A DNA stretch of 64,000 nt, from the NCBI GenBank assembly GCA_030847615.1, contig JAUMIR010000001.1, positions 61,579,501 to 61,643,500 of the forward strand. Direction: 5' to 3'. Within the stretch, counting starts at the first letter, position 1, and each line of letters opens with the position of its first letter. This DNA is from Gambelia wislizenii. Its lineage: Eukaryota > Chordata > Lepidosauria > Squamata > Crotaphytidae. A model generated the notes under the pieces. That model was not told where the DNA came from. It saw only the letters and a program-made list of their open reading frames with translations, and did not search any database. Of the stretch, positions 1 to 10,970 are shown piece after piece. Both the position numbers and the translations under genes were made by a program.

Positions 1-173
1 CTCTGCTCAGCCACGGAAACTTACGGGGTGACTTTAAGCAAGTCACACACTCTCAGCCTCAGATGGAGGCAACGGCAAAACCTCTGAACAAATCTTGCCA
101 AGAAAACCCCATGATAGGTTTGCTTTAGGTACTCCATAAATAAGAAATGACTTGAAGGCACATAACAACGACA
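1..173 (+). repeat. Sauria-type SINE, 5' part outside the window
   Basis: This is the body and tail of a tRNA-derived SINE. It has the motif 'gggtgactttaagcaagtc', the phrase 'ctcagcctcagatgg', and a tail ending 'cttgaaggcacataacaac', which is the Bov-B-like end of Sauria SINEs. The tRNA-related head lies before base 1. A fuller copy of the same family is on the minus strand at 35.3-35.5 kb. Confidence 0.8.
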
Positions 174-1344
174 ATGCTTGACATATCTTTATTTACATGA
201 TAAAACAGCATTCTATATGACAGGGATGGACAATTGTTGAAAGGGTGGGGACCACTTTTTGCCCCTGTATTTCTCTCCAGTGGGCTGTGCCATTGCATTT
301 CACTGTGTTGGAAGTGACATTCCATCACTTATGGCCACCATTTTGGCTTATTTTCAACTTATTTCTTTTGTTTTGTTTTTCAGGGGTTTTGGTGAGGGAA
401 GTGAACTGCTACATTTGCAGCTGGTTGTTTTGGCTGTGCTTTGTGGGTTGCTGTGAAGGCTTTAGGTTGCACAAAAATGGGATACAGGGACCACATGCAG
501 CCCACAAACTGCACATTGCCCACCCTGCTTATGAAAACTGGGCTGAGGTGTTTGCTATGGGCAGATGTAATTTCACAAAATACCAAACAAATGTCCTCTC
601 AAATGATACACATACCCTTGTAGGCGACCATTCTGGGCAGATAAAACAAACTGCCAGTAATGCATGAGGTATGCATTTTATATGCCCTGACCCTGAATTG
701 AAGATAGAAAAAGACAGTGTCTCATAATAGGTTGTAGTTAGGAATAGCATTTTATGATTTCAGCTGTGACAAAGTGGTGAAGTCTCGGAAGTTAAAGAGC
801 TAATATCTTATAAAAAGTACTGGGTATGTGCTCTTTACCTAGAAGCTAAACAGCCTGGGCATCTTATAACTTTTAGCCTGTCAAATAAAGAAGATGGATG
901 TATAACTTGACACAATAGAACTGAATTGACCACTGTACCTTCCTTTCACAGCGAACAAATGAGCATGTGGCAGTAACTGCTCAAGATTCCTTTTTGCTAT
1001 GTTCAATCTGCTTGGAGAGGAAATATCCTTTATGAACTGAAGTTTTTGTGATGAGGTTATATCTTAAATCAAGAAATGTATGTCTCCAAAAGAATAAGAA
1101 TGGTTTGTTTCACATATATAGGTTGCAGGTGTTCATTGTTCTCTCATGGATTGAATGCAAACAGACCTAGGTAGAGCTTTGTACAAAACAAGTTAATGAA
1201 GATAGTGAAACCTTGGAAAAGAAATATCAAAGGGTGGAACATAAGAAAATCCCCTCCTCAAGAATGAGAAACTGTGTAAATGCTTGATGTCACTCTCTAC
1301 ATCTCCTGTTAGTATTAATGTAGAATGTTGGTGTCAGAGATTTT
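174..1344. other. No gene seen; unassigned sequence
   Basis: This is AT-rich sequence with short overlapping frames on both strands, the longest 140 codons, that show no recognisable domain. A codon-by-codon look shows cysteine- and tryptophan-rich, low-quality translations typical of chance frames. I see no repeat boundary here. Confidence 0.6.
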
Positions 1345-1671
1345 GGACTTTTTTGGATGCAGAATAATAATGCAAGCAGCCTTGTCAGCTTGCGAGGCTG
1401 CTGTGCTGCAAAGCATCCCTTTCATATGACGCTTGCCCCTGCCAGTACTGTTGCGGTACTGCGGGGAGAGTTGAGCGTCATATTTCATCATTTTTTACTC
1501 ATGATCAACTTTTGTGAGTAAAAAACGATGAAATATGACACTCAACTCTCCCCGCGGTACCACAACAGTACTGGCAGGGGCGAGCATCATACGAAAGGAA
1601 CGCGTTGCAGAGCAGCAGCCTCGCAAGCTGACGAGGCTGCTTGCGTTATTTTTCAGCGTCCGAAAAAGTCC
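1345..1671. mobile_element. Foldback (palindromic) MITE-like element, 327 bp
   Basis: Two arms of about 155 bp are inverted copies of each other around a loop of about 13 nt (near 1501-1515). Both ends read GGACTTTTT inward. The element is flanked by TTT on both sides (1342-1344 and 1672-1674), consistent with a 3-bp TSD. Most arm mismatches are C/T or G/A changes at CpG positions, so the arms were probably almost identical before CpG decay. It has no coding capacity. The 3-bp TSD and GG ends resemble the Harbinger-like MITEs elsewhere in the window, but the family is not identified. Confidence 0.75.
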
Positions 1672-1771
1672 TTTCTGGAGTGGCTTACAGCTTAAGCCAT
1701 GAGGTGGTTTTTTTGTGGGGAAGGGTTAATGTAAATGATCATGGAGCATATGGCTTTGATGTTTAGTTATT

Positions 1772-2373
1772 TGTGAAGACACACCCAACTAAAGGTGGTG
1801 GCAGGTTTGGGTGTGCAATGCCAGTACCCTGGTGAGATCAAACTCCTTTACCCAAAAAGGCTCTGATGCTGAATATCCAGTTCAAAAAAGGGAGAAGTTT
1901 ATTTTAAAGAACAAAAGAAAAGGGCTTTCTCCTCCCCAGCTCTAAAAGGCTTGAAATGAAAGGTACTTTACAGTTGGAGTTTCAGCTGTTTTCAGGGTGA
2001 CATCTCTCTGGGTTTGATCTCCTCACTCAATGAAGCTGGTGCAGGGTCTTTCAGCTCTTGATTCCTTTGTTATTGGCAACTAATTTGGCTGATGGTGTAA
2101 GAAATGCCCTTCCCGGCTGTCTGGGCCTGTTTGCCACCAGAACTGCTCTCTGCAAGCTCACAGCAAAGACTGCCCAAAGGAACAAAAGGCTTCTAGGTGA
2201 ACAGAGCTTGCTGGGAAAGGACAAACCAAACTTGGAAAAATGCAGGGGAATTCTTAGCTCCTCCCACAAATCTAATACAATGGAGTATTCCTATACTCAG
2301 ACATGCTAAGGCCTTGAAAAGAAAACAAAGGAAAATGCAGGGGAGATTTAAACAGTCCTGGCTGGACATCACA
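1772..2373. mobile_element. Solo LTR, 602 bp, TSD TTATT
   Basis: The segment begins TGTGAAGAC and ends GACATCACA, giving the inverted terminal pentamer TGTGA/TCACA expected of an LTR. It is flanked by an identical 5-bp TSD, TTATT, at 1767-1771 and 2374-2378. A minus-strand AATAAA lies near 1898, which suggests minus orientation. No internal retroviral or gypsy coding sequence adjoins it, so it is a solo LTR. The superfamily (ERV or Gypsy) cannot be set from the LTR alone. Confidence 0.8.
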
Positions 2374-2385
2374 TTATTTCTTATT

Positions 2386-2897
2386 AATCAGTCTGTGTGA
2401 CGAATGTTGCTGTCCTTGAGCAAGCAGGGATCACCAGCATTGAGGCCATGATATTGAGAACACAGCTGCACAGGGCAGGGCATGTTTCTAGGATGGAGGA
2501 CCATCGCCTCCCAAAAATATTACTCTATGGTGAACTCACCACGGGTCAGCGTAAGAGGGGCGCTCTTCAAAAAAGCGATACAAGGACTCCCTGAAACAAC
2601 ATCTCAGGCTTGGCCAAATTGACCACCAACAGTGGTCCGCCCTGGCCTCACATCAGGATGCATGGAGGCGCACTATCCACAATGCTGCAGCCTTATTTGA
2701 GAATTCATGCTGAACAAGTCTTGAAGAGAAACGACAATGCAGAAAGAATTACAACCCGGAAATATTCAACCAAGGAGACCTTCTGCTGTGCTTTCTGCAA
2801 CCGGACTTGTTTATCTCGGATTGGCCTTTTTAGTCATCAGCGTGCTTGCAGAAAGCATGGGACGAGTCCTTCCTGAATCTTCATTTGCAAAGAAAAG

Positions 2898-2900
<3 letters not shown>
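2386..2900 (+). pseudogene. Non-LTR retrotransposon 3' coding fragment with terminal zinc finger
   Basis: This is a frameshifted remnant of the C-terminal end of a LINE polyprotein. From about 2400 it reads VTNVAVLEQAGITS and then QLHRAGHVSRMEDHRLPK, a conserved block found after the reverse transcriptase in several vertebrate LINEs. After frame changes near 2575-2620 it ends in a C2H2-like finger around 2785-2865, with C-x2-C, a spacer of 12 residues, then H and H. At least two frame changes and a stop make it non-functional. I do not assign a clade. It runs directly into a (GA)n tract. Confidence 0.7.

Positions 2901-2960
<60 letters not shown>
2901..2960 (+). repeat. (GA)n microsatellite
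   Basis: About 29 perfect GA dinucleotides abut the 3' end of the LINE fragment. The tract probably grew from its tail. Confidence 0.95.
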
Positions 2961-2961
<1 letters not shown>

Positions 2962-3161
2962 ATCAGTCTGTATCACCAATCTTGCTGTCCTCCTCTTTTA
3001 AGAATCAAACTAGACATTAAGAGCAATGTATATTCCCTATAATTAACCTGTTTTCACTTCCACAAAGGGATTTCCACAGAGGCACATGCCTCAGCAATAA
3101 GTCTTGCAAATTAAAATCCCATTTACCTTCCAATGACCAGTCATAAAACAAAACAAACTAA

Positions 3162-3730
3162 GGGCCCATCTATACAAACCAGGATACACCAGTTCCCCAA
3201 CAGCTTATCCTGGCTGTGGATCAGACCCATTGTTCCCTCATTACTGCCTCCAAATGGGTCAGAGTCCTGACAGTCCTGCCGACCCACCTCTGCAGCTGCT
3301 GCTACCATCCCCCTCACTCTCTTGGAAACAGTCCTGCAACTTGTGACCAAGGCCTCCTGCAATGTGACCAGCCTTGATCACATGCTAAGGACTCCTTCCT
3401 GCCTTCTGAGACTGCCAGGGAGACTTGCAGTGGCAGTGAGGGCAGGCCCGCTGGGACAGGCTCCTGCGGACATGTGGGGCCTGATCCATTTTTTGCCAGC
3501 AGTAATGGATTAAAAGAGGTATTATTTTAAAGTGTTGTATTGGTTTCTGCCCTGTCTTCCTCATATCTGCCCTTTGGGATTGTGAGGACTGCCCTGGGGG
3601 AAGAACGGGGCAAAAGCCCTGCATCATCAGGACTGCATGGCTCTAAGATAGGGCAAGATGGGGTGTGTTCCCCCTGTAGAAAAAAAATAAAAAAAAAATA
3701 TTTATATCCCACCCCTCTGCGAACAAGCCC
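3162..3730. mobile_element. Harbinger-like MITE, 569 bp, TSD TAA
   Basis: The left end reads GGGCCCATCTATACA and the right end, reverse-complemented, reads GGGCTTGTTCGCAGA. Both are flanked by TAA (3159-3161 and 3731-3733). Terminal similarity is imperfect, so confidence is moderate. The interior has an A-rich run at 3680-3700 and no coding sequence. Ends of the type GGGCYYRTCTAYAC recur at 4.7, 17.9, 44.8 and 64.0 kb. Confidence 0.55.
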
Positions 3731-4224
3731 TAAATGCAGTAGGCTCAGACAATAGGAACTGCTGCAGCCTCTCCTAGCTTATCTGTTCTTCATCATTACT
3801 AACTTTTGCCATCTGATGTTGATTGGCCACACCTACCCCAGTATTCACCTATGAAGTGTTGGAGGGTATGTGTTAGCATTGCATTTCATGAACCTTCTGC
3901 AAGTCTTGGCAACAGCAGTGCAAGGCCTGGAAAAAATTCCATGAGTGCTGGCAGTGATCCTTCCACAAGTCCTGGGCCTGAAAAAGCTCCTGCTGTATTA
4001 TGCATGCTTGAATGCTGTAACATATGATCAGAGGCCAATGGGAATGGTGGCAATTGCTTCAGCTACTCAATATGTTTTGCTCTCTGTCTGCTCACAAAAC
4101 AATGCTTCCACCATATTATGCCTTTCTACCATATTAGTTGCTCACCCAGTTTTTACCAGAGCAGTTCCAGTTTTACTGTCAAACCTTGTTTGCCTTGCCT
4201 CTGTGACATCACATGGGCCTGACC

Positions 4225-4614
4225 TAGAGATGTGAAATTTCTGGAAATTTTGAAGCCACAGGGGAAAAAAAGTATTTCCACAGAGTTTTTCATAAAAAAA
4301 ATCGATTTTTTTGGAAAAACTGAAAAAATGCAACATTAGCAACTTTTTACAGATTGAAAATCACTCTTGTTACTTTAGGAACATAAAATATGACTATGTA
4401 CAATTTGATTTGGCATAAAATTATCGCAAGAGATATAGTAGAGATTTTATTGTCTTAAAGATTTTATTGATCATACTAAAATAAAACATTCAGTAATTGA
4501 TTTTCTTCCTTTTTTCATTTTTTTCATATTTTTTTGGGAAAAAAAAAACAGGGCTCAGGAAAAAATTGTTTTCTTCTGTTTCCCCCCCCCCCCCCCTAGG
4601 CCTTCACATCTCTA
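4225..4614. mobile_element. hAT-type MITE, 390 bp, 8-bp TSD
   Basis: Both ends read TAGAGATGTGAA inward. The flanks are GCCTGACC (4217-4224) and GCCTCACC (4615-4622), an 8-bp TSD with one mismatch, as hAT transposases leave. The interior is very A/T-rich with homopolymers, including a C run of about 16 at 4582-4597. There is no coding sequence. Confidence 0.75.
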
Positions 4615-4676
4615 GCCTCACCCCTGGACTCGTGTATTGGCCTTCAAATCTTAGGGAATGAGATGCTGCTGACCTA

Positions 4677-5324
4677 GGGCCTGTCTTAACAATGAAAATA
4701 AACCTCATAGAATCCACTTAGGATCCTACCTGTTGTAATGGGATCTCACATAATTCCATTGTATTCCGAAGGAGAGGGTCCAAATTCACCGTAAACTCCT
4801 TGGGGAAAGCTTCTGGGGCTTTCCCCGTAGTTTTTGAAAAACACCATGGACAATACACATTGTCAGTTGTTAAGACAGGTGGTCACATTAATCCACACAC
4901 TCCAAGAAAAGCAGAAGTAGAAGGCTGATTGGCCAGATGAGAGCAGGGGGTGGGGCTTGCTAAGGAAGCCAGAGACCCGGAACCACCATCTTAGATTTTC
5001 ATCTTAGCGATCATGTGCTGAGGTGATGAAACAGCCTTCCCCCCACTTATTTTAAAATGTATTAGACAGAATGTTGCACTATTGCACATCCGCACCTTTG
5101 ATAGGCCTTAAAAAAACCCACGTTCGGCAGCAGCTCATGAAAATAAAAACGTAAGTCACGACCAACCTTTTGAATCGCAGGCATGCCTGTTGGGACAGCA
5201 AAAACAGATAGCCTTGCATGCCTGTGATTTTACCAAACCACCATTAAGACAGGTTGATCCTGCTCTGAATATGCATGATTATGCATGAATCCACATTCCC
5301 CCCCACCCTCATATAGACAGGCTC
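4677..5324. mobile_element. Harbinger-like MITE, 648 bp, TSD CTA
   Basis: The left end is GGGCCTGTCTTAACA. The right end reverse-complemented is GAGCCTGTCTATATG. Both are flanked by CTA (4674-4676 and 5325-5327). Further inward 'ttaagacagg' motifs near 4880 and 5240 resemble the terminus and may be subterminal repeats or a nested relative. Non-coding. Confidence 0.5.
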
Positions 5325-5327
5325 CTA

Positions 5328-6315
5328 GTAACACAAAGCTGGTGGGTTCAGGGAATTGTAAGCTCAAAAAGTAACTTCCAAAATGTAATCCCAGAAAGTA
5401 ACTCTGCTTTGTTAGCCTGACCTGAGTGGCACATTCTTCTGTCACCTGACTTACAGCCATGGACTTCATTGCAACCTTTATAAAATGGATACCTTATAAG
5501 TATGTTTAGCAAAAAAGCCTTCTATATATGCCTGCACACAAGTGACTGTTTTCATTTGCAATCTCTTTGAGAAACCCATTAAATGTTGTGTATCTTGTCA
5601 AAAATAGTTTTTGTGTTTTGAGTGAAATAATTCTAAACTAACTCTTGTTTATCACCAGACTTCAGCTCAGTACACAGAGATATAAATATTAAAGTTTAAA
5701 AAAGAAATCTCATCCTCATTAGAGCAGCATTTATACTTAGCACTATGAAATTACTGCATCTGACTTGTTTTTATGATTAGATGAAAATCTCCAAATTCAA
5801 TTCATGAGCCATTATTTCTCAGCACTGAAATTACAGTTTTAAAATTAGATTTCTAGCCTTTACTCCAAAATGTACTTTGATGTGTTTTCCAAAGCTTTTC
5901 TCCAGAAATCTGATTAAATGGCAAGGTATGAATTGCACTTTTACAATGGGAAAAACAAATAAACTACCAACAGGTGGCAGTGTGAGAACAAATTGCTTTA
6001 GAGGGAAAGATGTTTTGCAGCCAAGTATTTTCTTACTGATAATTGTTTTCAATACATTAAAATTTCAATTGAAAGCACACTGTTTGTATGGTGAATCTGC
6101 TTTAGAGTGTTTTTTGAAATAAGATGAACAACGATCTCTGTGAACCAGCTTTGCCCTCCAAAACACAATATGCACCAAGAAGAATGTGGGTGCTGACTGC
6201 TGAGCTAGTGGATCATTGAGCTTCTGTTGTCTGAAGTCATTGCCTGGAAACATGGGATGAGATAAAAGAAGGCAAATCCCTGTCAACCAGCTCAAGTCAA
6301 CATTGTTATTTGGTG
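5328..6315. other. No gene seen; unassigned sequence
   Basis: This is AT-rich DNA with no recognisable repeat ends and only short chance frames, the longest 81 codons, with no domain. Confidence 0.6.
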
Positions 6316-6317
6316 GT

Positions 6318-6512
6318 ACAGTTGTCCCTCTGTATCCACTGATTTGGTATTCACAAATTTAAGTATTCATGGCTTGAAAATATTCTTTAAAAAAAATAAT
6401 CCAAGAAGCAAAGCTTGATTTTGCCATCTTGCTGGGACTTGAGTATTCACAGATTTTGGTATCCATGGGGGGGTCCTGGAATCAAACCCCAGCGAATATG
6501 AAGGGACAACTG
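6318..6512. mobile_element. pogo/Tigger-like MITE
   Basis: The ends read CAGTTGTCCCTCTGTA and, reverse-complemented from the right, CAGTTGTCCCTTCATA. Each is flanked by TA, the Tc1/mariner TSD. Internal phrases such as 'tttggtatccatggggg' recur in the copies at 13.2 and 43.6 kb. Non-coding. Confidence 0.75.
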
Positions 6513-6514
6513 TA

Positions 6515-7490
6515 TTTCCTTTTATCAGGCTGATTTGGGGGACACAGCCCTCCCACTAGCTCTTCTTTAATCTTGAGGGAGGAAAAGCTTACACTTGAAC
6601 ATTAGGATGGAAGTGGGGATATCTTCTGTGACAGGGGTTTCAAAAGTGGCTGCTTCTCTGGGGGGAAAATGGAGAGATGTTTGCAGAGTGCTGATACTGC
6701 ATCAAGGCTAGACACCAAGTTCTTTAATTGCTTGAGGCAAAGGATAAAATGGACAGAAATTGAAGCTTACTTCTGCACTGCTAGTGGAATGGGGCCTCTA
6801 GCATACTTGAGAGGCTGGTATAAGGGGTTGTGACATGATATGTGACACAAACACAGAGCAGCGTCAAAGTTCAAGTGAACAGCTAAGGGGACGCCATTGC
6901 TGCCTACAGCATCTGCCATCCAAGAAGGCTGCCTCACTCCACCTGCAGTACAGCCTTCTTCTTCCTAGACTGTGAGAGGCTGTGGAGAGACCACTGCAGG
7001 AATTCCTGTATAAAAACCATAATCTAGACGAGTGATAGGTAAGCTCCAGGGGTCTGAGGGCCAAGTTTCTATTTCAGCCCTGGACCATGTGGGAAAGACT
7101 TAAACCTGGAAGGAGTCAGATATTTAGTTCTGGTTTCTCAAAATCTCTTTTTGTTGAGTTTTTTTTTGGGGGGGGAGGGGGGGGCTGGACATTGTTTTTA
7201 TTGTAGGGTTGCCAGGCTGAATATGGTTATCGTTATGTTTTATCAAACGGAACTACAGCCGGTCTCCTTTCTCACCATCCAAAACCCACATTTTAGCTGC
7301 TGCAGGCACCCCCTCCAACATAGCTATTTAGTGGTCAGTGGAGGAGGAGGGCAGGGTTAGCACATATTAGTGTCCAGCTGTGATGTTGTAGCTGGACACA
7401 CTGTAATAACATCACTTTCAGTGCTGCACATACAGCTAAAGGAACAGAGCCAGATACTTCTCCATGCCCCCAGCTCTCTCTACCAGCAAG
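6515..7490. other. No gene seen; unassigned sequence
   Basis: There is no clear repeat and no coding evidence. A T/G homopolymer mixture lies at 7150-7185. Short frames here carry no recognisable domain. Confidence 0.6.
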
Positions 7491-8770
7491 TAGAATCATA
7501 GACTCATAGAATTAGAAGAGACCACAAGGGCCATCCAGTCTAACCCCCTTCTGCCATGCAGGAATACACAATCAAAGCAATCCCTACAGAGCACTCCCTA
7601 CAGAGGCATCTAGCCTCTGTTTAAAAACCCCCAAAGAAGGAGACTCCATTATACCCCATGCAGTGAATTCCACTGCTGAACAGCTCTGTCAGGAAGTTCT
7701 TCCTAATGTTTAGGTGGAGTCTCTTTCCCTGTTGTTTGGGTCCATTGCTCTGTGTCCTTGTCTCTGGAGCAGCAGGAACCAAGTTTGCTCCATCCTCAGT
7801 ATACATCCCTTCAAATATTTAAACATGGCTATCATGTCACCTCTTAACCTTCTCTTCTCCACACTAAACATATCCAGTTCCCTAAGCCACTCCTCATAGG
7901 GCATGGCTTCCAGAGCTTGCACCATTTTGGTCACCCTCCTCTGGACACATTCCAGCTTGTCCATATCCTTCTGGAACTGTGGTGCCCAGAACCGGACACA
8001 GTATTCCAGGTGAGGTCTGCCCAAAGCAGAATAAAGTGGCAATATTACTTCCCTTAATCTTGACACTGTACTCCTAGTGCTGCAGCCTAGAATCGCATTT
8101 AGCTTTTTTGGCTGCCATATCACAATGTTGACTCATGTTAAGCTTGTAGTCCACTAAGACTCCTAGATCCCTTTTTTGCATGTACTGCCATCAAGCCAGG
8201 TGTCATCCATTCTATACCTGTGCATTTCATTTTTACTGCTCAAGTGTAGTATCCTACATTTCTCCCTGTTGAAATTAATTTTGTTAGTTTTGGCCCAGCT
8301 TTCTAACAGTGGCCCTGGCTTAACAGTGATCTGATAAGGTCACTTTGAATTCTAATACTCTTGGGGTATTAGCTCCCCCTCCTAATTTGGTATCATCTGC
8401 AAACTTGATAAGCATGCCCTCTATTCCCTCATCCAAGTCATTGATAAAGATGTTGAGTAGCACTGGGCCCAGGTCAGAACCCTGTGGCACCCCACTAGTC
8501 ACTTCTCTCCAGGATGAACAGGAGCCATTGATGGTTACCCTTTCGGTTTGGTCAGTTAGCCAATTACAAATCCACCTAACATTTGCATTGTCTAGGCAAC
8601 ATGTTACTGACTTTTTTGCAAGGATATCATGGGGGACTTTGTCCAAGGCCTTACTGAAATCAAGATACACTACATCCATAGCATTCCCTTCATCACCAAG
8701 CCCAGGGCAGAGAATAATCCTAGAAAAGGTGCATGTGAGGAATTTGGGCCTAGTTTCACTTACGGATATT
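7491..8770 (-). pseudogene. CR1 LINE, 5'-truncated, minus strand
   Basis: Read on the minus strand, this is the 3' third of CR1 ORF2 plus the 3' end. The 3' terminus at 7491-7515 is the CR1 octamer tail (complement of ATTCTATG repeats). Translated pieces include [17 protein letters not shown] near 8670-8600, [20 protein letters not shown] near 8490, the catalytic FADD box near 8410, and the C-terminal part over 8120-7710. Several frameshifts and stops break the reading frame. The plus-strand 234-codon frame over 8345-9049 is an antisense shadow of this element. Confidence 0.9.
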
Positions 8771-8919
8771 TGGTACCTTTTTAAAAAATGGAGGTCTATT
8801 TCTAAACAAACAATCAAGCAATCAGTGTCTCAGAAATATGACATCGAGCACAGACTAGCAATGTTCAGAGTTGTACAGTCCAGTCTAATGTTCCACTGCA
8901 TCCAGTCCTGTCACTTTAG

Positions 8920-8921
<2 letters not shown>

Positions 8922-8962
<41 letters not shown>
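8922..8962 (+). repeat. (GA)n microsatellite
   Basis: A run of about 20 GA dinucleotides. Confidence 0.95.
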
Positions 8963-8965
<3 letters not shown>

Positions 8966-8977
8966 GACATTTTAGGT

Positions 8978-9110
8978 CAGGCAAAGTGTGGCCCTCCAGA
9001 TGTGGTTGAACAGCAAACCCCATCAGCTTCAGCCAACCATTCTAGTTAGGAAGTATGCTGGAAATTGCAGTCCAACAACATCTGAAGGGGCCACGCTTTG
9101 CTCACCCCTG
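8978..9110. mobile_element. Short palindromic hAT-like MITE
   Basis: The left end is CAGGCAAAGTGTGGCCC and the right end, reverse-complemented, is CAGGGGTGAGCAAAGCG followed by TGGCCCC. The centre holds 'tgctggaaattgcagtcc'. I find no clear 8-bp TSD. A half copy of the same family appears near 51.86-51.95 kb. Confidence 0.65.
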
Positions 9111-10844
9111 GTCTAAATGGTCTCTTCTGCTTCCTTGGTTTGCAGTTTGATAAGGTAATCTTCACCAGATGCTTGGCCAGCAGTGACATACTGTCACAGA
9201 AGCATTTTTTTAAAAAACCCTGTTTAGAAAGGTAGCAAAAGTTTCATCTGCTAGCTGAGGCCTAGAAAACTTGTTCACATACATTGGGAGCCAGGGTGTA
9301 TCACACAGAGATGAATTCAAGGTACTTCAAAGAAATAAAATCACATCTTTCTCCCTCAACATCAAGCTTCTCAGATAGACCCCACTTGCTCAAGAAAAAG
9401 GATTATTTGCATGTATGCGTGTGTGCATGTTGGAAATGTTAGGTGCCTCAAGCATGCCCAAAGCTGCTCACTAGCTACTCTCATTTACTGAAATTGATCT
9501 CTTTTGTGTTTGGCTTCAAGGAAGATGGATGCTGTTCAACACACGCAGACAATCACATTGCACACACCATTTCTCCTTCCCAGCATCACAGCCTTGGGCC
9601 TCTTTTGAACTGATTTAAAAGGTATTTAATCCCCATCGTGTTGGTAGTAGGCAGGCCTAGTGATGGTTGTTTCTTTCCTCCAGTTCAAGTAGCACCTGGG
9701 CCTGACGAAGATCTCCCTCTTGGTTGGGAAGCTATTTGTGTATACTTTCCTATTCTGTTGCCAGTGTGAGTTCCTAGCCATTGCCCATAATTTATTTATC
9801 TCAAACCACTTCATCTCACCATTCCAGGGTTTGCTCAAGACAGTTGGTGCCATTTATAGCACACACGTACATATAAACCACACATGAAAGCAATCCAAAC
9901 ACCAACTCAAAAAACCCTGTTGCCTAAACCAATTGGTAACCAAAGGCCTGAATAACTTTCTCATCTCTCTTATCTAAAGGTCTTTTAAAACTAGGAGGAG
10001 GAAGATGGCATTTCAATGGAGAATCACATCTTTTAGAAAGTGAGAGTGTCACTTTCCTTTTTTTGTACATGCTTTTTAAAAGATGGGGCCCTGTAGCCAG
10101 AAGGGATCTGAGGGCTAATCAGAAGGCATTTGGGAGGAGTGCTCAGAGCTCATGCACTGCACAGATTGTCACCTGTACTGATAGCCCCCGCCTTTATGAT
10201 ATCATATAATTGGCAATATTTAATTATTTGGCTTGCTGTGGACTTCCATGAGAGTGGCAGTGAATCCAAACCTTCACAAGTACTGAGACTCAGGGAATGC
10301 TCACTTTAGGGAGGGATGATCAAATTCCAAAGAAAGTTGGAGATACATCCAGGTTGTATGATACCAGGTTGAGATACATCCTGGGAACATCTGATGATGA
10401 ATCATCCACTAATCCATTCAAAGTCCTCATTGATTGCAAAATGGTTTCTTCCATCCCACTCCTTCTCACTCCTTGCCTACCGTACTTCTGTTCAATTCCA
10501 AATATGCCACCCATTAACTATCATTAACTCTTACAGATAATCCTTTGTCTAGCCCTGGGAAACTCCAAGAGATATTGTATTTAATTCTAAATCCCATCCC
10601 TTCAGGGGAATAATCAGATATAAATATACCCCTAAAACTCCACCCAAGAGTCCACAGTTCCTCCTCCTACATCCATGCTGCCAGTTTGCTGTGTGACCCT
10701 CAGAATGCAACTCTAGAGCCTCTGCTGCAGGAATCTTTGCTCTTCAGGACTGGTGTCATATCACCCATTATCCTCTCATTCTATTCCTCTATGCAAATAC
10801 TTCCTACTTTATTTGTTAGCCTTATGTGATTGCTTGGATTGTGG
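9111..10844. other. No gene seen; unassigned sequence
   Basis: Mixed-composition DNA with no transposon ends recognised and no domain in any frame. The small frames at 9.6-9.85 and 10.3-10.5 kb overlap on opposite strands and look like chance. Confidence 0.6.
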
Positions 10845-10970
10845 TGGAGTCTCCTTCTTTGGAGGCTGGATGGCCATCTGCCAGGAGTGCTTTGATTGTG
10901 TTTTCCTGCAGGGCAGGGGTTGGACTGGATTGCCCTTGTGGTTTCTTCCAACTCTATGATTCTATGAAGC
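10845..10970 (+). mobile_element. CR1 LINE 3' tail
   Basis: This contains the CR1 C-terminal coding end ('ggtggagtctccttctttggagg') and 3' end with 'gggttggactggattgccc', and finishes in ATTCTATGA. It is severely 5'-truncated. Confidence 0.85.

Noticed and set aside
245..667. 140-codon frame near the left edge
   Set aside because: No recognisable domain, overlapping frames in other phases, and composition typical of chance translation.
8345..9049. 234-codon plus-strand open frame
   Set aside because: It is antisense to the CR1 ORF2 fragment on the minus strand and then runs into a (GA)n tract; no domain.
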